Assembly: GCA_900549185.1 (NCBI GenBank) | Contig: URNM01000060.1 | Location: forward strand, 1 to 11,652 | Source: an uncultured Collinsella sp. | Lineage (GTDB): Bacteria; Actinomycetota; Coriobacteriia; Coriobacteriales; Coriobacteriaceae | Direction: 5' to 3' | Length of the DNA: 11,652 nucleotides | In this document: positions 6,102-11,652 of the stretch, in pieces | Position numbering within the stretch: the stretch's first letter is position 1 | Layout: the number at the start of each line of letters is the position of its first letter | Position numbers and translations under genes: made by a program | The notes under the pieces: model-generated | The model's database searches: none | Told to the model about the DNA's origin: nothing | Seen by the model: the letters and a program-made list of their open reading frames with translations, nothing else

Positions 6102-6117
6102 GTTAAAGCGTTTCAAC
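6102..6117. promoter_or_regulatory. LacI/CcpA-like operator upstream of fucO
   Basis: Read on the minus strand GTTGAAACGCTTTAAC is a 16-bp palindrome centred on CG with two mismatched pairs, the pattern of LacI/GalR-family and catabolite (cre) operators. It lies 100 bases upstream of the fucO ATG and contains TTGAAA, which could be a -35 box. A partial relative, TAACGCTTTTGAAAC, lies at 6061-6075 in opposite orientation. Sugar or catabolite control of fucO is inferred. Confidence 0.5.
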
Positions 6118-6125
6118 AGAAGATG

Positions 6126-6162
6126 AAAAATAGTGCGGCAAAGGGACAGCCCCTTTGCCGCA
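6126..6162 (-). terminator. Terminator of the DUF1275 gene
   Basis: On the minus strand a perfect 12-bp stem (arms 6151-6162 and 6134-6145, 5-base loop) is followed by CTATTTTT ending at 6126. It starts six bases after the stop codon of the DUF1275 gene and isolates it from fucO. Confidence 0.9.
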
Positions 6163-6167
6163 TTCGG

Positions 6168-6884
6168 CTACTTTCGACAGCCCTCTTTCCAGGCATCGGC
6201 CGCACATTTCCAGCGTAAGCGTAAGTCGCGCTCGCGGTCGATAAACATGATGGCAAACGCGACAAACAGCAGCAAACTCGCCACGACGATGGCGTGCAGC
6301 CCCATGCGCTCAATACACCAGTTGCCCAGCACAGCGCCAAACACAAAGGTAAAGATCACGCCAAAGTACAGCACGCCGTTTTCCAAAAAGCCGCGCCTGT
6401 GGGTGATGATGTAATCGTCCACGTTTTGCAGCGCGTTGCGCAAGTTGCCGATGCACATGGTCGTAGCGATGCCGTGACCGTGGATCTTGCGGAAGCTCTC
6501 GACCTGCATGCCGCAGGCAAACGAGGTGAGGCAGTTGGCGAGCAGGTTGAAATTGCCGCCCGGGATAAAGCTCACACCCAGCAAGATGACGGCTTCAAAG
6601 AACACCGTCACTTGGCGCCAGTGAATCACGCTGCCAAACCGTTCGTGTACCAGGTCGGCAAGCATAATGCCCACGGCAAACGACACCACAGGGAAGAAGT
6701 AGCGCCCCGCAAGTGCCCAATTGCCCTCCGAGATGCTCACGCCCACAAGCAGGATGTTGCCCGTCTGCGCGTTTGCGAAAACATGGTCGCGCCCAATGTA
6801 CGAATACACATCCATAAAGCCGCCGGCGAGCGCCAGGATAATGCCCAGTTCGATGGACTCCGATATCTGTTTGGCACGCTGCAT
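6168..6884 (-). CDS. DUF1275 (YoaK-type) membrane protein
   Basis: This 238-residue integral membrane protein belongs to DUF1275, a widespread family of unproven function sometimes suggested to be transporters. Hydrophobic spans are seen near residues 11-29, 61-80, 93-108, 112-128, 170-190 and 196-215. Family signatures are GGFMDVYSYIG (21-31) with ANAQTGNILLVGV (37-49) near the N-terminus, and TTMCIGNLRNAL (141-152) in the middle. A basic, charged C-tail (residues 216-238) probably faces the cytoplasm. The ATG at 6884 is chosen because AAGGAGG (6901-6895) lies ten bases upstream; it also gives the usual family length. An ATG two codons closer to that site is out of frame. The gene is transcribed alone, diverging from ygiQ across 253 bases, and ends at the terminator at 6126-6162. 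Confidence 0.9.
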   Translation of the reverse strand: MQRAKQISESIELGIILALAGGFMDVYSYIGRDHVFANAQTGNILLVGVSISEGNWALAGRYFFPVVSFAVGIMLADLVHERFGSVIHWRQVTVFFEAVILLGVSFIPGGNFNLLANCLTSFACGMQVESFRKIHGHGIATTMCIGNLRNALQNVDDYIITHRRGFLENGVLYFGVIFTFVFGAVLGNWCIERMGLHAIVVASLLLFVAFAIMFIDRERDLRLRWKCAADAWKEGCRK

Positions 6885-7066
6885 CGTCGTGCATCCTCCT
6901 TGTTGACGACCCTCTCGTGCGTTGGCGGAAACATAGCCGCCGTTCATACTGTAACCCATTGACAACATGGCGTGCGCGCGAGATGACCCCTTCGACACAG
7001 GGATACACAGTCTGGAAACAAACGACACCCGCATCGACACGCCGATCCGCCGGCTCGTGTACTCCA

Positions 7067-7099
7067 CCAGTCTTTTTAGCCCCGCCCCAAAAAGACTGG
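7067..7099. promoter_or_regulatory. Perfect 11-bp inverted repeat at the ygiQ promoter
   Basis: CCAGTCTTTTT (7067-7077) and AAAAAGACTGG (7089-7099) are exact reverse complements around an 11-base GC-rich centre. The repeat occupies the -35 region, one base upstream of the -10-like TACAAT. No T-run follows on either strand, so it is not a normal terminator. It lies between two divergent genes and could be an operator. Confidence 0.5.
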
Positions 7100-7100
7100 T

Positions 7101-7106
7101 TACAAT
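7101..7106 (+). promoter_or_regulatory. -10 box of the ygiQ gene
   Basis: TACAAT matches the -10 consensus at five of six positions and lies 31 bases before the GTG start, giving a leader of about 25 bases. No good -35 is seen; the inverted repeat at 7067-7099 covers that position. The same hexamer forms the proposed mnmA promoter. Confidence 0.45.
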
Positions 7107-7137
7107 TACGTGCAGCATACAAACACCAGGAGGGATC

Positions 7138-9273
7138 GTGGCAAAAAAGCCTCAGCACGCTCAGAATAACCAGCGCAGTCAGCAGGGCAAACAGGGCCAG
7201 CGGCAAAAGCGCGGCGGCAAGGCCCAGGGCGGCCACGCCGCTCATACCCCGGCAGCGCCCGCCCGTCCCTGGCGCCCGGGCCGCGATAAGTTCCTCCCCG
7301 TCAGCCGCGCCGATATGGACGCGCGCGGTTGGGACCAGTGTGACTTCATCTACATCTGCGGCGACGCCTACGTGGACCACCCCAGCTTTGGTATGGCCAT
7401 CATCAGCCGCGTACTCGACGCGCACGGCTACAAAGTGGGCATCATCTGCCAACCCGACTGGACCGATCCCGCCAGCATCAGCGTGCTCGGTGAGCCGCGC
7501 CTGGGCTTTTTGGTCAGCGCCGGCAACATGGACTCCATGGTCAACCACTATTCGGTAACCAAGCACCGCCGCCACACCGACGCCTATACCCCCGGCGGCG
7601 AGGAAGGTCACCGCCCCAACCGTGCCGTCACGGTCTACGGCAATCTCATCCGTCAGACGTTTAAGGACGCTCCCATCATTATCGGCGGCATCGAGGCAAG
7701 CCTGCGCCGCCTGGCCCACTACGACTACTGGCAGGACAAGCTCAAGCGCTCGGTGCTGCTCGACTCGGGCGCCGACATCCTCATCTACGGCATGGGCGAG
7801 CACGCAATCGTCGAGATAGCCGACGCGCTCGACGCGGGGCTGCCCGTCGATCAGATCACCTATATCAACGGCACCGTCTACCGCACCAGCTCGCTCGACG
7901 AGGTCTACGACTACGACTTGCTGCCCAGCTGGGACGACCTTGCCGCCGACAAGCTCAATTACGCGCGCAGCTTTAACGTACAGCAGCAGAACATGGACCC
8001 CATCACCGGGCATCGTCTGGTAGAGCCCTACCCCAACAGCGTCTATGTGGTGCAGAACCCACCGTCGGCCACGCTCACCACCGACGAGATGGACGAGGTG
8101 GCCGAACTCCCCTTCGCACGCGATTGGCATCCCGATTACGACGCGGCGGGCGGCGTGCCGGCCTTTGCCGAGATCAAGTTTTCCATTAGCTCCAACCGCG
8201 GCTGTTTTGGTGAGTGCTCGTTTTGCGCGCTGACCTTCCACCAGGGCCGCGTGCTGCAGATGCGCAGCCACGACTCGATCATGCGCGAGGCCGAGCTGCT
8301 CACGCGCGATCCCGAGTTTAAGGGCTACATCAACGACGTGGGCGGACCGACGGCAAACTTTAGCCGCCCGGCCTGCGACAAGCAGCTCAAGCACGGCGTG
8401 TGCAAGAACAAGCGCTGCCTGTGGCCGAACGTGTGCAAGAACATGGTGGTCGACGAGAGCGGCTACACGCAGCTGCTACGCGACCTGCGCCAGCTGCCGG
8501 GCGTCAAGAAGGTCTTCGTGCGCAGCGGCATCCGTTTTGACTACACCATGGCCGATGCCTCGGACGAGTTTTTGCGCGAGCTGCTGGAACACCATGTCTC
8601 GGGCCAGCTGCGCGTAGCGCCCGAGCACGTGAGCGACGCGGTACTGTCCGTGATGGGCAAGCCAAGCCGCGCCGTCTACGACGCGTTCTGCCGTAAATTT
8701 GAACGCTTGAACCGCGAATACGGACTCAAGCAGTACGTGGTGCCGTATCTGATTTCGAGCCATCCCGGCTCGACCATGAAGGAAGCCGTAGACCTTGCCG
8801 AGGCCGTGCGCGACATGGGCTACATGCCCGAGCAGGTGCAGGACTTCTACCCCACCCCGTCCACCATGTCGACGTGCATGTACTACACTGGCGTGGATCC
8901 GCGCACTATGCAGCCGATCTACGTGGCACGCGACCCGCACGAAAAGGCCATGCAGCGTGCGCTCATCCAATACCGCAAGCCCGAGAACTACAAGCTTGTG
9001 CGTGAGGCGCTGGAAAAGGCCGGCCGCCGAGATCTAATCGGCTACACCAAGCATTGCCTGATCCGTCCCGTACCGCCGCGCCCGGGCGAGACGTCTGCTG
9101 GCGGCGGACATGGGACCGGCAAGAAGGGCGGCAAGGCCCACGGTGGCGCCGCCGGCAAGGGACCCAAAGGCAGCAAGGGCCACGGCGGCATGTCCCGCGC
9201 GCAGAACACCGCCGGGCGCAACCGCGCAGCTCAGGGGCGTCAGGGTGCCAACGGAGGCGGTCGCCGCAACTAG
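7138..9273 (+). CDS. ygiQ: YgiQ family radical SAM protein
   Basis: This 711-residue cytoplasmic protein belongs to the YgiQ (UPF0313) family: an N-terminal domain (about 50-340; IYICGDAYVDHPSFG, IIGGIEASLRR), a radical SAM core with the CxxxCxxC iron-sulfur motif (C356, C360, C363), and the family's C-terminal region (to about 645). It should cleave S-adenosylmethionine to a 5'-deoxyadenosyl radical, but its substrate is unknown. Four more cysteines (C413, C422, C427, C433) may bind a second metal centre. The GTG at 7138 is chosen because AGGAGG (7128-7133) sits just upstream and no Shine-Dalgarno site serves the longer frame. Residues 1-48 are a Gln/Lys/Gly-rich tail and 650-711 a Gly/Lys/Arg-rich tail, both low-complexity and basic, suggesting nucleic-acid contact. 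Its stop overlaps that of the convergent CPBP gene. Confidence 0.94.
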   Translation: MAKKPQHAQNNQRSQQGKQGQRQKRGGKAQGGHAAHTPAAPARPWRPGRDKFLPVSRADMDARGWDQCDFIYICGDAYVDHPSFGMAIISRVLDAHGYKVGIICQPDWTDPASISVLGEPRLGFLVSAGNMDSMVNHYSVTKHRRHTDAYTPGGEEGHRPNRAVTVYGNLIRQTFKDAPIIIGGIEASLRRLAHYDYWQDKLKRSVLLDSGADILIYGMGEHAIVEIADALDAGLPVDQITYINGTVYRTSSLDEVYDYDLLPSWDDLAADKLNYARSFNVQQQNMDPITGHRLVEPYPNSVYVVQNPPSATLTTDEMDEVAELPFARDWHPDYDAAGGVPAFAEIKFSISSNRGCFGECSFCALTFHQGRVLQMRSHDSIMREAELLTRDPEFKGYINDVGGPTANFSRPACDKQLKHGVCKNKRCLWPNVCKNMVVDESGYTQLLRDLRQLPGVKKVFVRSGIRFDYTMADASDEFLRELLEHHVSGQLRVAPEHVSDAVLSVMGKPSRAVYDAFCRKFERLNREYGLKQYVVPYLISSHPGSTMKEAVDLAEAVRDMGYMPEQVQDFYPTPSTMSTCMYYTGVDPRTMQPIYVARDPHEKAMQRALIQYRKPENYKLVREALEKAGRRDLIGYTKHCLIRPVPPRPGETSAGGGHGTGKKGGKAHGGAAGKGPKGSKGHGGMSRAQNTAGRNRAAQGRQGANGGGRRN

Positions 9274-10181
9274 GGCAGTGGTGCGCTCGCTGCGTCCATC
9301 CCACACGCGTGGCGCAGCGAGCGCATTGCCTCAACGAGGACGACGCCGGCGATAGCGACCGTGGCTACCGCGTCGAGCGGCGTGTTCACAAACCATAGCA
9401 GGCCCATGAGGTACGAGCCGGCATTAAAGGCAAAGTGCAGCAGGATCGTGTAGCGGAGCTTTCCGGTGGTCACGAGTACCCAACCAAAAATGAGGCCGGC
9501 AGCGCCCGCATAGCAGCCCTGCACCCAGTTCATGTGCATAAAGCCGAAGACCGCCGCCTGCAGCACGATTGCCGCGGCGACGCCCCAGGTACTCGGGGCC
9601 GCCCAGGGCACTATGGCGCCATCCTGCGCGTTCGCGCGGCGCCGGCGCTTCCAGAACGAACGGCACTGTGGATTAAACGCACGCAGCGAAAACTCAAAGA
9701 TGATGCCGCGCACCAGCAGTTCCTCGCAAAACGGCGCGCCAAGCACCGTAGTCAGGACGGCAAGAAGGCTGGTATCGCCCATGCCCGTTTCCTCGACGAG
9801 CTCGCTATAGTCTGCCGCGACCTCGGGCAGCAGCGACAGCACGCCGTCGCATAGGTAGCTAATGACCACCTGCATGGATAGGCCGATCAAAACAACGCAG
9901 GCAATGCGCTTCCATGCCGCGCTTGCTCCCCCACCGAGCGGGCGCTCGCCTTGCCGGCGCGCCATGAAGGAGCGGGGCCACAGATAACGCCACCACAGCA
10001 GCGCCATCAAAAATGACGCCGTCTGAGCGGCGGCTTGAAACCATTGAATATCGAGGTTGTCGATCGGGAAACCCGTCAGCGCCGACACGATGTCCAGCGC
10101 GGAGAACAGAACCATGCTCAGGGCAATATCGGCAGCAACAACACCAAAACAGGCAAGCGCCCAAATCATCGCATTGAGCAT
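9270..10181 (-). CDS. CPBP family intramembrane metalloprotease
   Basis: This 303-residue membrane protein carries the three CPBP (CAAX protease and bacteriocin-processing, ABI) motifs: CEELLVRG (E153, E154, R158), FGFMH (F212, H216) and HFAFN (H249, N253). Eukaryotic relatives trim prenylated proteins; bacterial ones act in bacteriocin maturation or immunity, or have no known substrate. Hydrophobic spans lie near residues 6-36, 53-68, 92-117, 136-150, 198-215, 222-239, 245-265 and 268-286. A basic cytoplasmic-type loop (174-184, SFWKRRRRANA) interrupts the catalytic region. The ATG at 10181 follows GAGGAGG at about seven bases. Its stop codon (9272-9270) overlaps the ygiQ stop in the palindrome CTAG, and no terminator separates them. 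No bacteriocin genes are visible nearby. Confidence 0.93.
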   Translation of the reverse strand: MLNAMIWALACFGVVAADIALSMVLFSALDIVSALTGFPIDNLDIQWFQAAAQTASFLMALLWWRYLWPRSFMARRQGERPLGGGASAAWKRIACVVLIGLSMQVVISYLCDGVLSLLPEVAADYSELVEETGMGDTSLLAVLTTVLGAPFCEELLVRGIIFEFSLRAFNPQCRSFWKRRRRANAQDGAIVPWAAPSTWGVAAAIVLQAAVFGFMHMNWVQGCYAGAAGLIFGWVLVTTGKLRYTILLHFAFNAGSYLMGLLWFVNTPLDAVATVAIAGVVLVEAMRSLRHACGMDAASAPLP

Positions 10182-10198
10182 GCCAACCTCCTCAAAAC

Positions 10199-10271
10199 CC
10201 GGCACTTAGGGACGTTCCTTAACTGCCGGCAGAAAAGGAACGTCCCCAAGTGCCGGCAGTTTGGGACGGTC
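10199..10271. repeat. REP-like palindromic repeat
   Basis: Two 22-base arms, 10199-10220 and 10235-10256, are inverted copies with one mismatch (10208 against 10247), around a 14-base centre that itself holds the palindrome CTGCCGGCAG. A third, partial unit (CCGGCAGTTTGGGACGG) continues from 10253 to about 10269, so CCGGCA recurs every 26-28 bases. The build of alternating units resembles REP/BIME repeats. It fills the gap between the antitoxin stop and the CPBP start, and on RNA would form a very stable hairpin. Confidence 0.8.
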
Positions 10272-10473
10272 ATTGTTGACGAGAATCGGGCGCAGCGCCA
10301 AAGGCCCCGTTGGGCGAAATGTCGAACGGAAAGGTGCCGCAGCGATTGAAGGCGGCGATGAACATGCGGATGGCGTTGGACGGCGTGGTGCCCACGAGCT
10401 GGGTTGCCGCCGCGAAGGCCGCGTTTTCCTCGGGCAAGACCTTCGCGACAACCGGGGTCATGTGTTCTGCCAT
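10270..10473 (-). CDS. RelB/DinJ family antitoxin, no partner toxin
   Basis: This 67-residue protein matches RelB/DinJ antitoxins of type II systems, which bind DNA through a ribbon-helix-helix fold and neutralise RelE/YafQ-type mRNA interferases. The family core is clear: LVGTTPSNAIRMFIAAFNRCGTFPFDI (with TPSNAIRMF at 30-38 as the most conserved part). The N-terminal strand is unusual, TPVVAKVLPEE where relatives have VxVRVDPE. The ATG at 10473 follows AAGGA at six bases. A toxin gene would normally start within a few bases of the antitoxin stop; here the REP-like repeat begins at the stop codon and the CPBP gene follows, so none is present. A toxin lost after repeat insertion, or an antitoxin kept for another role, are both possible. 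Confidence 0.85.
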   Translation of the reverse strand: MAEHMTPVVAKVLPEENAAFAAATQLVGTTPSNAIRMFIAAFNRCGTFPFDISPNGAFGAAPDSRQQ

Positions 10474-10507
10474 GGCGCTTCCTTTTTGAAACGACGGTGG
10501 TGCGGAT

Positions 10508-10566
10508 AGATGCGGGCCGCGCGGCTGGGCGACGGGCTGTGAAGGCAACCCGATTGGCCCGCATCT
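10508..10566 (-). other. Predicted structured leader of the antitoxin gene
   Basis: AGATGCGGGCC at 10508-10518 and GGCCCGCATCT at 10556-10566 are exact 11-bp complements enclosing 37 bases. A second helix can form inside (CGGG at 10533-10536 with CCCG at 10549-10552). It ends 35 bases before the antitoxin ATG. No T-run follows, so it is not a terminator. It may be an mRNA leader fold or a small RNA; it matches no riboswitch I recognise. Confidence 0.45.
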
Positions 10567-10584
10567 GGAGTTTGTTCTACGGCG

Positions 10585-10614
10585 TTGGTATTACTTGGTA
10601 TTCCTAAGTATTAC
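10585..10614. repeat. Three 10-bp tandem repeats upstream of the antitoxin
   Basis: TTGGTATTAC, TTGGTATTCC and TAAGTATTAC follow each other at exact 10-base steps. One unit per helical turn is the arrangement ribbon-helix-helix antitoxins use for cooperative autorepression. GGTATTC (10597-10603) also has an inverted copy GAATACC at 10625-10631. The repeats lie 112-141 bases before the antitoxin ATG. Binding by the antitoxin itself is inference. Confidence 0.45.
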
Positions 10615-10687
10615 CCAGCAGATAGAATACCATACCCGACCCCATGGGGACGGAGAAAAACGGATTATTTTGTTGCTGAATAAGTAT

Positions 10688-11652
10688 TTAGAGCGTGATG
10701 ATGTCCGAGATATTGAGGGCCCGAGCGTCAGCGGCATCGTGCGTGGCAAGCAGGAGCATGCGACCGTCGAGCAGGTCGAGCACGACCTCGGCGCATGCGT
10801 CGCGCGCAGCGATGTCTAGACCGGTAAAGGGCTCGTCCAGAATCACTGCGCCGCCCGGACACAGCAGGGCTCGGGCAATCTCGACGCGACGGCGCTGCCC
10901 GCCCGAGAGCTCGGCCACACGAACATGCACATCGACCCCCGGCACGAGCAGGCGCAACAAGGCAGCGGCACTCGAGGCATTCACGCGTGCATCGGCGCAC
11001 ACCAGCACGTTATCCAAAGCAGAGGCGTCCTCAACCAGGCGCGTATCCTGAAACACCATGGAGCACGACGCGCACTCCCCCGCTGCCAACGAAAGCAGCG
11101 TCGACTTGCCCATGCCCGAAGCGCCCATCACACAGATACGCCCACCCGCGGGCACGTTGAGCACCAGACCATCCAGCGCCGGCGCCCAGGGCGCGCGATC
11201 GCCCACGGCAAGTGCAAGCTCCGCTGCAGTGCCATCGCTCGCAGCCCCCGCACGCCCGCGCAGTCCATGCCCATGCGCCCGCACGGCCGCGCGCCACGCC
11301 ACGGGTCCCGAAACCCGCAGCAGCCACACCAGCACGTGCTCACACGCCCACGAGGCGGCAACGACCAGCACGGTCCACGCCAGCAGGTCCGCCGTCTCGA
11401 TCAAAAGCTTCGCCTGATAGATGCGCTCACCCACGGTGCCCACCGCCATGCCGATAAGCTCAGCTGCCACGCCGGCCTTCCAGCTCATGCCGATCACGGC
11501 ACGCGCACACGAGAGCACAAACGGCAGGATCTCGCACCAGGTATGGGCGCAAAACAGACGCCAACCCCGCACGCCATGCAGACGAAACATCTGCTCCAGT
11601 GGCTGATCAACCTGCGTCAAACCCTCGACCAGCGAAAAATACACGCCCGGCA
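10688..11652 (-). CDS. Fused ABC importer permease-ATPase (5' end outside window)
   Basis: The visible 321 codons join the end of an SsuC/TauC/ThiX-like importer permease to its ATPase in one chain. Counting from the codon at 11644-11642, the permease part (1-115) has an EAA-type coupling loop (EQMFRLHGVRGWRLFCAH, 17-34) and MSWKAGVAAELIG (53-65), typical of sulfonate/taurine and pyrimidine-precursor importers, plus membrane spans near 37-55 and 88-110. The ATPase part has Walker A GASGMGKST (174-182), Q-loop FQD (Q199), signature LSGGQ (246-250), Walker B VILDEP (267-272) and H302. The ATPase is short: only about 17 residues separate Walker A from the Q-loop, where relatives have 30 or more. 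Position 11644 (GTG) is an internal valine, because the frame continues to the window edge. Substrate is unknown. Confidence 0.88.
   Translation of the reverse strand, partial: PGVYFSLVEGLTQVDQPLEQMFRLHGVRGWRLFCAHTWCEILPFVLSCARAVIGMSWKAGVAAELIGMAVGTVGERIYQAKLLIETADLLAWTVLVVAASWACEHVLVWLLRVSGPVAWRAAVRAHGHGLRGRAGAASDGTAAELALAVGDRAPWAPALDGLVLNVPAGGRICVMGASGMGKSTLLSLAAGECASCSMVFQDTRLVEDASALDNVLVCADARVNASSAAALLRLLVPGVDVHVRVAELSGGQRRRVEIARALLCPGGAVILDEPFTGLDIAARDACAEVVLDLLDGRMLLLATHDAADARALNISDIITL

Noticed and set aside
6967..7137. 57-codon N-terminal extension of ygiQ
   Set aside because: It has no ribosome binding site, lies across the promoter and inverted repeat, and is not part of the conserved family; the GTG at 7138 with AGGAGG fits better.
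6595..8394. 599-codon open frame on the minus strand opposite ygiQ and running into the DUF1275 gene
   Set aside because: Its first two thirds mirror ygiQ and its last part is an out-of-frame reading of the DUF1275 gene; there is no family motif and no ribosome binding site.
10199..10256. REP-like hairpin as a terminator of the antitoxin gene
   Set aside because: The hairpin is strong but no T-run follows on either strand; it may still stall polymerase or protect RNA ends.
11642..11644. GTG as start of the ABC gene
   Set aside because: The frame stays open to the window edge and the codon falls inside the conserved permease region, so it is an internal valine.
1..11652. CRISPR arrays, tRNA or rRNA genes, insertion-sequence transposases
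   Set aside because: None was seen: there are no regularly spaced repeats of CRISPR length, no cloverleaf or CCA-ended candidate, and no transposase-like protein.

Overview
The window is a GC-rich, densely coded bacterial chromosome segment. Codon use, the family mix (FucO-type dehydrogenase, DUF1275 membrane protein, YgiQ-type radical SAM protein, M42 peptidase, CPBP protease) and a GGGACGTTCC/CCGGCA palindromic repeat fit an anaerobic gut actinobacterium of class Coriobacteriia, most likely Collinsella or a relative. That placement is inference; no rRNA or other marker lies in the window.

Layout. Positions 1-1668 (+): the 3' end of cysK, a strong terminator, and mnmA, which makes the 2-thiouridine of tRNA wobble position 34. 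Positions 1677-3120 (-): a less GC-rich gene fusing a DNA-binding helix-turn-helix to a HipA-like kinase, with an inverted repeat bracketing its likely promoter. Positions 3130-4231 (-): an M42 metallo-aminopeptidase with its own terminator. Positions 4250-4750: about 500 bases with no convincing gene but many palindromes and repeats. Positions 4751-6002 (-): fucO-like lactaldehyde reductase with terminator and an upstream LacI/CcpA-like operator. Positions 6126-6884 (-): a DUF1275 membrane protein. Positions 7067-9273 (+): a YgiQ-type radical SAM protein, divergent from the DUF1275 gene. Positions 9270-10181 (-): a CPBP membrane protease whose stop codon overlaps that of ygiQ. Positions 10199-10614 (-): a REP-like palindrome, an orphan RelB/DinJ antitoxin, a structured leader and 10-bp tandem repeats. 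Positions 10688-11652 (-): an ABC importer with permease and ATPase in one chain, cut by the window edge.

Most genes are single transcription units with their own terminators; no long operon is visible. Two gene pairs converge with almost no space (mnmA/hipA-like, 8 bp; ygiQ/CPBP, shared CTAG), so their transcripts should overlap antisense.

The parts most worth attention are the self-contained HTH-HipA kinase with its own operator-like repeat, the repeat-rich gap at 4250-4750 with two divergent promoter-like sites sharing one palindrome, the toxin-less antitoxin abutting a REP element, and the fused ABC importer with a compact ATPase domain.
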